From Albidovulum sediminicola (lineage in GTDB: Bacteria; Pseudomonadota; Alphaproteobacteria; Rhodobacterales; Rhodobacteraceae), in the NCBI RefSeq assembly GCF_025751575.1, contig NZ_JAOWLA010000017.1, forward strand, positions 34,896 to 98,895: a stretch of 64,000 nucleotides of DNA, read 5' to 3'. The notes beneath the pieces were generated by a model, which saw only the letters and a list, made by a program, of their open reading frames with translations, did not search any database and was not told where the DNA came from. Below, piece after piece: positions 43,630 through 53,066 of this stretch. The position numbers and the translations under genes were made by a program. Position 1 is the stretch's first letter. Each line of letters starts with the position of its first letter.

Positions 43630-44691
43630 ATGTCAGGAACGGTCACGAAGATCTTGCGCCTTGCAACCGCTTGCGCAGCCATCGGCTTCGCCCAGGGCGC
43701 GATCGCTCAGGAATTGCCAAAGACGTCCTTCAACTATGTCGGCACCTGGGGCAACCTTTCGCTGTACAACAAGGTGGAAAAGCCCTTCTTCGAACAGACG
43801 ATCCCGGAGCAGTCCGGTGGCGCCATCACCGTCACGGTACAGCCCTTCACTGAAATGGGCCTGAAGGGGACCGAAATTCTGCGGCTGCTGCGCAGCGGCG
43901 TGCTCGACATGAGCGCGACGCTTCTGTCCTATATCGGCGGCGATATCCCCGAGGCCGAGGCCGTCGATCTGGCCGGCATCACGCGCGACATCGACGAGGC
44001 GCACCGCATGACCGATGCCTACAAGCCGGTCCTGGCCGAGGTCTTTGAAAAGCAATACGGGGTCAAGCTGCTGGCCATCATTCCCTACCACGCGCAGATC
44101 GCCTATTGCCGCCAACCGATCACCGGCCTTGATGATTTCAAGGGTCTCAAGATCCGGTCCTCCGGCCGCTCGCAAGGCGATCTGATCGAAGCGCTTGGCG
44201 GCACGCCGGTCGGCATGGCCTTCGGCGAGGTTGTCCCCGCCCTCGAAAAGGGGGTCATCGATTGCGGCATCACCGGCGCGCTCAGCGGCAACTTGGCCAA
44301 ATGGGACCAGGCGACGACGCATCTTTACCCGCTGCCCATCAGCTGGGCGACGACATTCGTCGCGGCCGGAAATGACTTCTGGGCAAAACTCGACCCCGCG
44401 GTGCAGACCTTCCTTGAGGAACAGATGAGCGCCTGGGAAGACCTCGCCTGGGAATCGGGCCGCTCCGAGACGGCGGACGGCACGTCCTGCAACACCGGCG
44501 GCGCCTGCGTGGACGGGCATGTCTCGGACATGACGCTGATCCCCGTGAACGACGCCGACTACGCGAAGTTGCGCGACCTGCTGGCTTCGGTCGTCGTGCC
44601 CCGCTGGGCCGAGCGCTGCGGCAGCGAGTGCGCCGCGCGCTGGAACGAGACGATCGGGAAAGAGCTTAACCTGACCGCGCCGACTGAATAG
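43630..44691 (+). CDS. TRAP transporter substrate-binding protein (DctP-like)
   Basis: 353 residues. A signal peptide to about residue 26 (AIA/QE) is followed by the extracytoplasmic TRAP receptor fold: GLKIRSSGRSQGDLIEALGGTPVGMAFGEV contains the carboxylate-binding Arg block, with ALEKGVIDCGITG after it. It carries a Cys-rich C-terminal part (CNTGGACVDGH, CGSECAARW) suggestive of two disulfides, which is not typical. First gene of a DctPQM set. Confidence 0.9.
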   Translation: MSGTVTKILRLATACAAIGFAQGAIAQELPKTSFNYVGTWGNLSLYNKVEKPFFEQTIPEQSGGAITVTVQPFTEMGLKGTEILRLLRSGVLDMSATLLSYIGGDIPEAEAVDLAGITRDIDEAHRMTDAYKPVLAEVFEKQYGVKLLAIIPYHAQIAYCRQPITGLDDFKGLKIRSSGRSQGDLIEALGGTPVGMAFGEVVPALEKGVIDCGITGALSGNLAKWDQATTHLYPLPISWATTFVAAGNDFWAKLDPAVQTFLEEQMSAWEDLAWESGRSETADGTSCNTGGACVDGHVSDMTLIPVNDADYAKLRDLLASVVVPRWAERCGSECAARWNETIGKELNLTAPTE

Positions 44692-44699
44692 GGGCAGTG

Positions 44700-45302
44700 A
44701 TGGACGCTCCGCGGCCGCGCTTTCTGGCACTCGGCGAACGCATCAGCCGTATCGCCGTCTGGATCGGCGGTCTGATGATCGTCCTGACCGCCGGATTGAT
44801 CACCGCGGAGGTCCTTCTCAGGAAGATCGCCAACATATCGACGGGGGGCGCGGATGAGCTTTCGGGCTATGCGCTTGCCGTCGGGTCGAGTTGGTCGATG
44901 GGCTTTGCACTGTTACGCCGCGCGCATGTCCGGGTCGATGCGCTCTACGGGCAGTTCTCGGCCACGCCGCGCGCCTGGCTCGATTGCCTCGCAATCCTGG
45001 CGATGACAGGGTTCGCGCTGGTCCTGACGTGGTTCTGCGCCGGTGTGCTGCAGGAATCGATCACGCTCGGCGCCAGATCGACGACGACGCTCTCGATCCC
45101 GCTCTGGCTTCCCCAGGGGCTCTGGATCACCGGGTTCCTTATCTTCAGCGCGCTCGGCCTCATCTTGTCCTTCCACGCGGTTCTCGCCCTGCTTGCGGGC
45201 AAGGCCGAACGCGTGAGGCACCTCGTCGGAAGCCGGACGGCGGAGGAAGAGCTGTCCGAGGATGGCGGGCAGCCACCGGCAAACGGGGGCGAGCGATGCT
45301 GA
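44700..45302 (+). CDS. TRAP transporter small membrane subunit (DctQ-like)
   Basis: 200 residues with four membrane helices (about 18-38, 56-76, 95-115, 142-162) and the conserved LLRKIANIS...ADELSGYALAV region of DctQ. ATG at 44700 follows AGGGG. It overlaps the large subunit gene by 7 bases. Confidence 0.9.
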   Translation: MDAPRPRFLALGERISRIAVWIGGLMIVLTAGLITAEVLLRKIANISTGGADELSGYALAVGSSWSMGFALLRRAHVRVDALYGQFSATPRAWLDCLAILAMTGFALVLTWFCAGVLQESITLGARSTTTLSIPLWLPQGLWITGFLIFSALGLILSFHAVLALLAGKAERVRHLVGSRTAEEELSEDGGQPPANGGERC

Positions 45303-46579
45303 CATTCGCACTGGTGCTTCTATTCGCGCTGATCGGGCTGTCCATTCCGGTGGCCGCCGCACTGGGTCTGCTCGGGCTTTCGCTCGATCAGCTCTTCACG
45401 GTGATGCCACTGTATCGCGCGATCGGCGATATCGCATGGTCGGCCTCCACCGACTTCCTTCTGGTCGCGATCCCTCTTTTCGTGCTGATGGGCGAGATCC
45501 TGCTGCGTTCCGGCATCGCCGATCGTGTCTATCGCGCGGTCTCGGCCTGGATCACCTGGCTGCCGGGCGGCATCATGCATGCCAATATCGCCGCCTGCAC
45601 CGCCTTTGCGGCGATCTCGGGCTCGACCGTGGCGACCGCCGCAACGATCGGCACCGTCGCAATCCCCCAGATGGAAAAGCGCAAATACGGCACGCGCCTG
45701 TTTCTGGGGACGCTGGCATCGGGCGGCACGCTTGGCATCCTGATCCCGCCTTCGATCAACATCATCATCTACGGCGCGCTGACCGACACCTCGATCCCTG
45801 AGCTCTACCTTGCAGGCATCTTGCCCGGCCTCATCCTTGCGGCGCTTTTCTCCCTGACCGTCGTCATCGCCTGCCTCATTCGTCCCGCCCTTGGTGGCGA
45901 GCGCGAAAGCCACAGCTGGGGCGAACGGTTCCGATCGCTTGTGGATCTTGTGCCGCCCGCGATCATCTTCGTGATCGTCATAGGCTCGATCTATGCCGGG
46001 TTGGCCACGCCGACCGAGTCGGCCGCGCTTGGCGTCGTAAGTTCGCTGATCCTCGCGGCCGCCTACCGCAGGCTTTCTCTGGCCATGCTGAAGGCCTCGA
46101 TCGAAGGGGCGATGCAAACCACGGCGATGATCATGCTGATCATCGTCGCGGCCTTCTTCCTGAACCTGGTCCTGTCGGCCATCGGGCTACCGCAGGCCGT
46201 CAGCGCCTTTGTGACCGAGCTCGACTATTCCCCGACCGTCACACTGCTGATGATCGTCGGGCTCTACGTCGTTCTCGGGCTGTTCCTGGAAACGCTGACA
46301 TTGATGATCACGACCATCCCGATCATCGCGCCGGTGGTGTTTTCGCTTGGCTATGATCCGGTCTGGTTCGGGATCATCCTCATGCTGCTGATCGAAACCG
46401 CTTTGATCACACCGCCCGTCGGCCTGAACCTCTACGTTATTCAGGGCGTCAGAGGCCGCGGGCAGGTGGGCGACGTGATCTATGGCGCGTTGCCCTTCGT
46501 CCTCGCGCTCATGACGATGATCTTGCTTCTGATGGCGCTGCCGCAGATCGCGCTCTGGCTGCCGAACGCGGTTTACTGA
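45296..46579 (+). CDS. TRAP transporter large membrane subunit (DctM-like)
   Basis: 427 residues, about 12 membrane helices. Typical DctM blocks are present: LLVAIPLFVLMGEIL, AAISGSTVATAATIG, SGGTLGILIPPSI and TPTESAALGVV. It couples the Na+ gradient to uptake of the solute delivered by the DctP-like protein. The start lies inside the dctQ-like 3' end. Its stop overlaps the convergent exporter gene by 7 bases. Confidence 0.95.
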   Translation: MLTFALVLLFALIGLSIPVAAALGLLGLSLDQLFTVMPLYRAIGDIAWSASTDFLLVAIPLFVLMGEILLRSGIADRVYRAVSAWITWLPGGIMHANIAACTAFAAISGSTVATAATIGTVAIPQMEKRKYGTRLFLGTLASGGTLGILIPPSINIIIYGALTDTSIPELYLAGILPGLILAALFSLTVVIACLIRPALGGERESHSWGERFRSLVDLVPPAIIFVIVIGSIYAGLATPTESAALGVVSSLILAAAYRRLSLAMLKASIEGAMQTTAMIMLIIVAAFFLNLVLSAIGLPQAVSAFVTELDYSPTVTLLMIVGLYVVLGLFLETLTLMITTIPIIAPVVFSLGYDPVWFGIILMLLIETALITPPVGLNLYVIQGVRGRGQVGDVIYGALPFVLALMTMILLLMALPQIALWLPNAVY

Positions 46580-47508
46580 GCGCGCTTGCCCTGCCGGCCC
46601 CGGATGCCCCGGCCCTGAGGCTCACGGTCATCCTCCCCCAGCATGGCGAGAAGCGCGATGACGATGAGGCCGATGCCGGGCAGGATCATGGCTGGCGCCC
46701 CCCCCGCCCCAAGCGCGAACTCCCACGCGATGACCCAAACCGGAACGAGGTAAGTGTAGGCCATGACGTTTGCGGCCGGGATCCGGAGGCTGGCGAACTG
46801 TGTCAGGGCAAAGCTTGTCGCGGTCGCGAAGAGCGCGGTGTAGACGATCGTGACCCAGACGATCGGAGGCAACGCGGCCCAATTGGTCGCAATCAACGCA
46901 GGCAGGCCCGCCGCAATCAGCGCCAACGTCGCGCCCATGACGGTCCCCAGTGTGAAGACCAGGGCGGTTTCACCGCGATTGAGCATCCGGATCAGGGGGA
47001 TATAGAGAGAATGCGCGACACAGCCGAGGAAGTAGACGGCCTCCCCCCGGCCAAGCCTAAACGCGAGCAAGGCGGCAATGTCGGCACGGAAGACAACCCA
47101 GAGCGCACCGAGTGCGGCGATCGACATCGCGACGAAACTCCGCGGCGTCGGCCGCTGCCGGAGCAGCAGCAGCCCGAACCCGGCGGTGACGAGCGGGGTC
47201 GTCGCATAGACCGCCGAGGCAGAAACAGGCGCCGCGGTCCTCAACCCTTCGAACATCAGGACGAAGTAAAGCGAGAAAAGACCGCCCAGCACCACATATC
47301 GCCAGACGGCCCGGTAAGCCCGGGCTGGCGCTTCTTCGCGCCTGACGCGCAGGAAGGCCCAAAGCGCCACCGCCGCGACGACAAAGCGCACCGCAGTCAG
47401 AGCGATTGGCGCCATATGCGGGGCCGCCATCGCGCCGAGGCTGAACGATCCGGCAACCAGGGCCGAGACGATCAGCATCGCGGCATGACTCGATGCGGCC
47501 GGGCTCAT
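46573..47508 (-). CDS. EamA/DMT-family transporter
   Basis: 311 residues with ten predicted membrane helices in two EamA repeats (for example YVVLGGLFSLYFVLMFEGLRTAAPVSASAVYATTPL, split over two helices, and TIVYTALFATATSFALTQFASLRIPAA). The family exports amino acids or small metabolites. A basic cytoplasmic tail ends it. The start is MSPAASS with GAGGGG upstream. It converges with and slightly overlaps the TRAP large-subunit gene. Confidence 0.85.
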   Translation of the reverse strand: MSPAASSHAAMLIVSALVAGSFSLGAMAAPHMAPIALTAVRFVVAAVALWAFLRVRREEAPARAYRAVWRYVVLGGLFSLYFVLMFEGLRTAAPVSASAVYATTPLVTAGFGLLLLRQRPTPRSFVAMSIAALGALWVVFRADIAALLAFRLGRGEAVYFLGCVAHSLYIPLIRMLNRGETALVFTLGTVMGATLALIAAGLPALIATNWAALPPIVWVTIVYTALFATATSFALTQFASLRIPAANVMAYTYLVPVWVIAWEFALGAGGAPAMILPGIGLIVIALLAMLGEDDREPQGRGIRGRQGKRAQ

Positions 47509-47547
47509 CTCGGGGTGCCCCTCTTTTACGCATGCGCCAGAATTGAA

Positions 47548-47575
47548 CACCCCCCGCCGAAGGGTACGGGGGGTG
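47548..47575 (-). terminator. Hairpin after LIV binding-protein gene
   Basis: 9-bp perfect stem (CACCCCCCG / CGGGGGGTG) with a 10-base loop, 22 bases after the binding-protein stop on the minus strand and followed by TTCAATTC. A weak terminator or a stabilising hairpin. Confidence 0.5.
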
Positions 47576-47597
47576 CCGTCGTTGTGAGGGGTCGAAC

Positions 47598-48815
47598 TTA
47601 CTCGAATGCGCTGGCGGGATAGAACTTCACATTCTCCCACTTGCCGTCCTTGGCCTGCTGGATCGAATACGCCCCGGCGGGGGTCCCGCTTGCGTCGAAG
47701 GCCAGGGGGCCCGATGCGCCCTCTAGGTTGATGTCCTTGCCGGCGCCGATGGCTTCCTTGCCGGCCGCGAACGAACTGACGGCTTCCCCGCCATCGGCCA
47801 CATCGCGGATCACGCTGTTGATCCCCTCGCCGGTGCAGCTCTCCGCACTTTCGAGCGAGAGCGCGATGAGGTTTGCCATATCGAAGGAGTTGGCCGCGAA
47901 CGGCCCCGGCTCGCCGCCCGTTTTCTCCTGGTAGAGCGCATCGAAGGCCTTGAACTCCGGCAACGAGCTGTCGGCATCGGCGAACTCCACATAGGCGCGC
48001 CCGTTCAGGTATTGCGCGCCCACGGCATCAAAGACCTCGGGCACCGCCAGGTCGGCGGTGAAAAGCCACTCTCCCTCGAAGCCGCCGGCCGTTGCTTCCT
48101 TGATGACGGTCACGCCGGACTGCTGACCGCCCGCCAGGTAGATCGCGTCGGGCTCGTTCGCCAGCACCGAGACCAGCTCCGCCTGATAGGACGGCTGGCC
48201 GGGGTTGTAGACGACGTAGTCGGTCAGCTCGATCCCCGACGTTTCAAGCTTGTCGCGCGCGACCTGGGCCGGCGAAATCGTGGACTCCTCGTTCTGGACC
48301 ATGAAGGCGACGCGCTTGTAGCCCTGGTCGGTCAGCCACAGGCCCGAGGCCGCCCCGTCGCCAAGGTCCGACGACACCGTCCGGTAAACGTAATCGCCAC
48401 CCAGTTCGTTCAGGGTGATGGTTCCGGCATAGGGCGACATGATCACCGTCTTGGTCCGCTTGGCGAGATCGACGAGCGCCACCATCACCCCGGAGGTCGG
48501 GCCGACGACGGCGACCGCCCCTTCGGACTCGATCATCTTGGTTGCTTCGCGAATGCCGACCTCGGGATTGCCGCCGGTGTCGGCGACGACCGTGCGAAGG
48601 TTGCCGCATTTCGTGCCGCCCGCGGCATTGACCTCGGCCACGCCAAGCTCGACCGCGCCGGCGACGATCTTGCCGAACTCGCCAAGTTCCCCGGTCAAGG
48701 GGACGAGGACCCCGATAGTCACATCGGCCCGCGCCGAAGCCGTCGATACCGCAAGAGCCCCGGCAAGCAGGGTGGATTTCAGAAGGACGCCCTTGATAGA
48801 CACTGTACTCTTCAT
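47598..48815 (-). CDS. Branched-chain amino acid/amide-type ABC binding protein
   Basis: 405 residues. Signal peptide of ~30 residues (AVSTASARA/DV), then the Peripla_BP_6 fold: IGVLVPLTGELGEFGK, VVGPTSGVMVALVDLA and YVYRTVSSDLGDGAASGLWL. It delivers substrate to the LivHMGF-like permease encoded upstream in the same direction. Last gene of the operon whose control region contains a candidate MarR site (52205-52222), so the ligand is probably the substrate of the neighbouring catabolic genes rather than leucine. Confidence 0.88.
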   Translation of the reverse strand: MKSTVSIKGVLLKSTLLAGALAVSTASARADVTIGVLVPLTGELGEFGKIVAGAVELGVAEVNAAGGTKCGNLRTVVADTGGNPEVGIREATKMIESEGAVAVVGPTSGVMVALVDLAKRTKTVIMSPYAGTITLNELGGDYVYRTVSSDLGDGAASGLWLTDQGYKRVAFMVQNEESTISPAQVARDKLETSGIELTDYVVYNPGQPSYQAELVSVLANEPDAIYLAGGQQSGVTVIKEATAGGFEGEWLFTADLAVPEVFDAVGAQYLNGRAYVEFADADSSLPEFKAFDALYQEKTGGEPGPFAANSFDMANLIALSLESAESCTGEGINSVIRDVADGGEAVSSFAAGKEAIGAGKDINLEGASGPLAFDASGTPAGAYSIQQAKDGKWENVKFYPASAFE

Positions 48816-48835
48816 TTCAGTTCTCCCTGTGATCT

Positions 48836-49543
48836 CTATTTGTGGACTTGAAGCAGGACTTCCTCGAGCCGGCCGGGTTCGAGAAGTCGTCTTGCCTCGA
48901 CGGTTTCGGAGTTACGGCCGGCATCGACCACATAGGCAGTGCCCGAAGTGGCCAGGATCTTTTCCGGGTTCTGTTCGACGACCCAGATCACGCCCATGCC
49001 GTCCTGGGCGAGTTCGCGCACCCAGGACACGATGCGATCGACGAAGATCGGGGCCAGGCCCGCGGTGGGCTCATCGAGGATCAGAACATCCGGTCCCGCG
49101 ACCAGAGCCATCGCGATGGCGAGGGTCTGGCGTTCGCCCCCCGACAGCGTGGAGGCAAGCTGTCCCGCCCGTTCGCCCAGAATCGGGAAGCGCCGAAGCA
49201 CCTCGCCGATACGCTCCTCCGCCCCTTCGAAGGCGAGGGCCGAGGCCGACAGGTTGTCGCGGACCGTCAATTCGGCAAAGACGTTCTTTTCCTGCGGCAC
49301 ATAGCCGATCCCGGCCTTGCAGACCGAAAGCGCCGTGTGCCCGGCGAGCGAATTTCCACGGTAATGGATTTCGCCCGCCATCACCGGCAGATGGCCGGCG
49401 ATGGTTTTCATCAGCGTGCTCTTGCCGGCGCCATTCGGGCCAAGCACCGCCGTGATCTCCCCCGGGGGAACGATCATGTCGATCCCGTGGAGGATCTGCA
49501 CCTTGCCGTATCCGGATTTGAGCCCCTTGACCTCAAGCAGCAT
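48836..49543 (-). CDS. LIV-type ABC ATPase (LivF-like)
   Basis: 235 residues. Walker A GPNGAGKST, signature LSGGERQ, Walker B LILDEPTAGLAP, typical of LivF. Start MLLEVKGLKSGYGKVQ overlaps the LivG-like stop by 11 bases. Confidence 0.92.
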   Translation of the reverse strand: MLLEVKGLKSGYGKVQILHGIDMIVPPGEITAVLGPNGAGKSTLMKTIAGHLPVMAGEIHYRGNSLAGHTALSVCKAGIGYVPQEKNVFAELTVRDNLSASALAFEGAEERIGEVLRRFPILGERAGQLASTLSGGERQTLAIAMALVAGPDVLILDEPTAGLAPIFVDRIVSWVRELAQDGMGVIWVVEQNPEKILATSGTAYVVDAGRNSETVEARRLLEPGRLEEVLLQVHK

Positions 49544-50306
49544 GATCGGCCCCCAAGTATGCCGCGATGACCTTCTCGTCGGCCTTGATCTCGCTGGGCG
49601 TCCCCTTGGAAAGCAGCTCTCCGTGCTGAAGGACCACGACGGAATCCGCGATCTGCAAGAGGAAGTGCAGGTTGTGCTCGACCACCACGAGGGTGCGCCC
49701 TTCGGCATGCAGATCCACGAGGATGCGGCTGAGTTTTGCTTGCAGGCTGGGATCGACCCCGGCGGTCGGCTCATCCAGAAGAAGGATCTTGGGATCGCGC
49801 ACCAGTTGCCGCGCCACTTCGAGCATCCGAAGCTCCCCGCCCGAGAGATTGGCGACAACATCGTTGATCCGCTCGGTCAGGCCGACGCGGCGAAGCACTT
49901 CCGTGGCCTTGTCGCGCAGGGCGCGTTCGCGCGCTTTCCAGCCGCCGCGCAACACCGACAGAAGTGTCTCGCCCTCGTTGTCGGCACCCACCATCACGTT
50001 CTCCAGCACCGTCAGGGAGGGGAAGGCGCGCGGGGTCTGAAAGGTCCGCCCAAGGCCGTAGGAGGCGATCTCGGAGGCACGGGCCGTCGACAGGTCCTTG
50101 CCGTCAAGGATCACCGCGCCCGAGGTGGGTTTCAGGACACCGGAGATGAGGTTGAACGTCGTCGACTTGCCGGCGCCGTTCGGTCCGATCAGCCCCAGGA
50201 AGGTGCCTTCGGGCACGCTAAAGCTCAGCCCGGCATCGCCGCCGACCGCCTTGAGGCCGCCAAAGCGCTTCGTAACCTTGTCGATGACGAGAAGATCGCG
50301 GCTCAT
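49533..50306 (-). CDS. LIV-type ABC ATPase (LivG-like)
   Basis: 257 residues. Walker A GPNGAGKST, GLGRTFQTPRAFPSLTVLEN (typical LivG Q-loop region), signature LSGGELR, Walker B LLLDEPTAGVDP. ATG at 50306 has AGGAGG upstream. It overlaps both neighbours: 4 bases with the LivM-like gene and 11 with the LivF-like gene. Confidence 0.92.
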   Translation of the reverse strand: MSRDLLVIDKVTKRFGGLKAVGGDAGLSFSVPEGTFLGLIGPNGAGKSTTFNLISGVLKPTSGAVILDGKDLSTARASEIASYGLGRTFQTPRAFPSLTVLENVMVGADNEGETLLSVLRGGWKARERALRDKATEVLRRVGLTERINDVVANLSGGELRMLEVARQLVRDPKILLLDEPTAGVDPSLQAKLSRILVDLHAEGRTLVVVEHNLHFLLQIADSVVVLQHGELLSKGTPSEIKADEKVIAAYLGADHAA

Positions 50307-51232
50307 GCGCTGTGCCTCCTTCTTGCAAGGGCGGCGAAGGGTTGCCAACGCAGGATCACGATGAACAGGGCGCCGGTCACGATATCCTCGGCGGCGGCCG
50401 CGATTTCGGCCGCGCGCACGGACTCGAACGGAATGGCGCGGATGACCTCCTGGAACCCGACGAGGGCCATCGTCCCGACAACCGCACCGAGGATCGTGCG
50501 CTCCCCGCCAAGGACCAGCGCGATCCAGACGAAGAACGTGACCTCCGCCGAGAAGAGATCCGGGTTCACGAGTGTGGTGATCATCGCATATAGCGCACCG
50601 GCGAACCCGATCGGTATCGAGGAGATGACGAAGACCTGGAACCTCAGGCGGGCGACATCCTTCCCGATCGCCTCCGCCGCGACCTCGTCGTCCCGGATCG
50701 CATCGACCGCGCGACCGTAGGGCGAGGCCAGCAGGCGGCCAAACGCATAGGCCGTCGCCAGCATCAGGAGAAACGCCGCCCCCGCGTAAACCAGGTTTTC
50801 GGACAGGCCAAGGATGGCGGCGTCGGGCCGCTCGACATTGGCAAGCCCGACGGTGCCGTTGCCGATCCCGCGCTCGTTGACCAGAAGCGAGTTCAGCATC
50901 TCGGCAAAGGCAAAAGTCGTCAGGGCAAGGTATTCGCCCCGCAGCCGCAAGGTCGGCCATCCGGTGAGGAACGCGAAGGCCATGGCGGCAAAGCCTGCGG
51001 CAATGAAGCCGGCCCACCACGGCGCATTCAACCCGACGAGATACTGGTCAAGGCCGTGCGGCGGCTCCTGGGTGACGATCGCGTAGGCATAGGCGCCGGC
51101 CGCGAAATAGGCGACCGTGCCGAAGTTGATCATCCCCCCGCGGGCATATTGCAGGTTCAGCGACAGCGTCAGGACCGAAAACAGGCTGCCGAACATCAGG
51201 ACGGTGAGCGCGATCTGGGCGATGGTGTTCAT
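50303..51232 (-). CDS. LIV-type ABC permease (LivM-like)
   Basis: 309 residues, about nine membrane helices. The blocks LNLQYARGGMINFGTVAYFAAGAY, LRGEYLALTTFAFAEM and SPYGRAVDAIRDDEVAAEAIGKD are characteristic of LivM. Start overlaps the LivH-like stop (ATGA). Confidence 0.92.
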   Translation of the reverse strand: MNTIAQIALTVLMFGSLFSVLTLSLNLQYARGGMINFGTVAYFAAGAYAYAIVTQEPPHGLDQYLVGLNAPWWAGFIAAGFAAMAFAFLTGWPTLRLRGEYLALTTFAFAEMLNSLLVNERGIGNGTVGLANVERPDAAILGLSENLVYAGAAFLLMLATAYAFGRLLASPYGRAVDAIRDDEVAAEAIGKDVARLRFQVFVISSIPIGFAGALYAMITTLVNPDLFSAEVTFFVWIALVLGGERTILGAVVGTMALVGFQEVIRAIPFESVRAAEIAAAAEDIVTGALFIVILRWQPFAALARRRHSA

Positions 51233-52092
51233 GAGCGTTTCATCATCGACAGGCCCTCGGGACGTACCAGCAGGGCGATGATGACGACGGCGAAAGCGAT
51301 CAGCGGCCGATATCCCGCAGGTATCCAGAAGACGGAGACATCCATGGCGATCCCGACGATCAGGCCCGCGACGATCACACTGTAGAGCGAGCCCAGCCCC
51401 GCAAGGATCGCGACCGCAAGGATCTGAAGGATCTGGTGAAACGCGATATCCGTCGACAAGGTCGCGATCAGCGCCAGCATGACCCCGGCCAGCCCCGCCA
51501 GGCCCGAGGACAGAAGCCAGGTCGCGCGCGAGGTCTGCCGCACGTCGATCCCGCGTGAGGCCGCAAGCTCGGGGTTGGTCGACATCGCCCGGATGGCAAG
51601 GCCGGTCTTGGTGCGATTGAGGAACAGCGCAAGCGACACGCCGGTAAGCGCGGCGAGCGCCACCACGATCATCTGGTAGTTGGTGATCCGAAGGCCGAAG
51701 GCCTTGTAGGTCGTGGCCAGAGGAATATCGAGCGTCCGGATCCCTGTCCCGATGACCGCGTGCATGAGGCCCGCGATCACGTAGGCCACCCCGACCGAAG
51801 AGATCAGGACCACGGCGGGCCCCAGCTTTCGGATCGGGTCGTAGACGATGCGGCCGATCGCAAGTCCGATGAATGCGGTCGCAACGATCGCGACGATGCC
51901 CGAGGGAACGATGGGCCAGCCCGCCACGGCGTTCAGGCCCCAGGTGATGAAGGCCGAAACGCCGAGCATCTCGGCGTGCGCGATATTCAGAAAACCCTCA
52001 ACCTGCCGCGTCAGCGAAAACCCAATCGTCGCGAGGATCAGAAAGCAACCGGTCACCACTCCGGTCAGGGCGTATTGCGCCAGTAAGGTCAA
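51229..52092 (-). CDS. LIV-type ABC permease (LivH-like)
   Basis: 287 residues, about eight membrane helices: GFSLTRQVEGFLNIAHAEML, KTGLAIRAMSTNPELAASRGID and GLGSLYSVIVAGLIVG. The start is TTG at 52092 with GAAGGGAG six bases upstream. It is the first gene of the importer operon, about 110 bases downstream of a candidate MarR operator. Confidence 0.9.
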   Translation of the reverse strand: MTLLAQYALTGVVTGCFLILATIGFSLTRQVEGFLNIAHAEMLGVSAFITWGLNAVAGWPIVPSGIVAIVATAFIGLAIGRIVYDPIRKLGPAVVLISSVGVAYVIAGLMHAVIGTGIRTLDIPLATTYKAFGLRITNYQMIVVALAALTGVSLALFLNRTKTGLAIRAMSTNPELAASRGIDVRQTSRATWLLSSGLAGLAGVMLALIATLSTDIAFHQILQILAVAILAGLGSLYSVIVAGLIVGIAMDVSVFWIPAGYRPLIAFAVVIIALLVRPEGLSMMKRS

Positions 52093-52204
52093 TCGTCGCT
52101 CCCTTCCACCTGCGGCGGCTTCACCCCGCTGGCACTTGTCGGCGTCGCGGCTTGTTCCATCGTCCAGCCAAGGCCGGCCTGAGGGTCGCGATCAGTTTCT
52201 ATAT

Positions 52205-52222
52205 ACGAAGTATGCTCCTCTT
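52205..52222. promoter_or_regulatory. Candidate MarR operator, site 1 (upstream of LIV operon)
   Basis: AAGTATGCTCCTC within a T/A-rich stretch between marR and the LivH-like gene. It differs at one core base from the AGTATACT of the other three sites and keeps the following C-CT. Confidence 0.5.
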
Positions 52223-52323
52223 TAATTCAAACGCAATGATTTTCTTGCGCTAGCCTGAACCCGGCACCCCGGGACGGGCGGTCGCGGTGCATCAAGACAC
52301 AGAGACGGATGGTGGAGCTGGCC

Positions 52324-52830
52324 TCAGATCGTTCCCATCGGGGCGCGGCTCGCCTCGTTGTTGGCATCGACCAGCTTGTTGATCAGACGAAAGAACTCCT
52401 CGCGCTCCTCGTCGTCGAGGGGGGCGATCAGCCGGTCCTGCGCCCTGACCATGTTTGGCCGGACCCGTTTGATGAACTTCTTGCCCTCATCGGTGATCTT
52501 CACGATTTTCGCGCGCCGATCGAACTCGGACGCCATCCGGGTCAAGAACCCGCGCCGCTCCAGGCGCCGGATTACGTCTGCGCCGCTTGTCCGGTCGATT
52601 CCCACTGACGTGGACAAGGTCAACTGGTCCATCTCCTCTCCGCCCTGGAGGACGGACAGGATCGCGGATTGAACCGGGGTAAGATCGTCGCTGCCACATT
52701 CTTCCGCGAACAGGCCCACATGGATCTGGTGAAGGCGGCGGATCAGGTAGCCGGGCCGCGTCCAAAGCTCTTCGTAGGTGCGGCTTTTGACCTTTCCGGG
52801 TCGCTCCGTTTTCTTGGGTGTATTTTCCAT
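52324..52830 (-). CDS. MarR-family transcriptional regulator
   Basis: 168 residues. A winged helix-turn-helix of the MarR type: LTPVQSAILSVLQ, STSVGIDRTSGADVIRRLERRGFLTR (recognition helix), and a wing DRRAKIVKITDEGKKF. MarR dimers usually repress until an aromatic ligand binds. ATG at 52830 gives MENTPKK; an upstream frame is not family-like. It is divergent from the second molybdenum hydroxylase operon, with a shared 236-base gap containing an operator-like palindrome, and upstream of the LIV operon on the same strand. Confidence 0.88.
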   Translation of the reverse strand: MENTPKKTERPGKVKSRTYEELWTRPGYLIRRLHQIHVGLFAEECGSDDLTPVQSAILSVLQGGEEMDQLTLSTSVGIDRTSGADVIRRLERRGFLTRMASEFDRRAKIVKITDEGKKFIKRVRPNMVRAQDRLIAPLDDEEREEFFRLINKLVDANNEASRAPMGTI

Positions 52831-52965
52831 ATCCCTGTTCACAGCTATGTTGCAAAAGATAGATGCGGGCAGATGGCGCCAGAACATGCGGCCCACGTTT
52901 ATTGCCCATTCTGGTCTTTCGAGACAAGTCCGGGCGCGACTTGGAGTGTTGCATCAACAATAATA

Positions 52966-52980
52966 CACAGTATACTTCTT
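52966..52980. promoter_or_regulatory. Candidate MarR operator, site 2 (marR/hydroxylase divergent gap)
   Basis: CACAGTATACTTCTT, containing the palindromic core AGTATACT followed by T-CTT. It lies 86 bases before the TTG start of the hydroxylase large subunit and 135 before marR, so it could serve both promoters. Confidence 0.65.
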
Positions 52981-53066
52981 TTATTGTCCAGTCGCCACAG
53001 GGCCGGCAACCCTTTCGACTTCAGTGGCACGGAGAACCGCGCGGCCAACGTTGGAGGGAACAGGAC

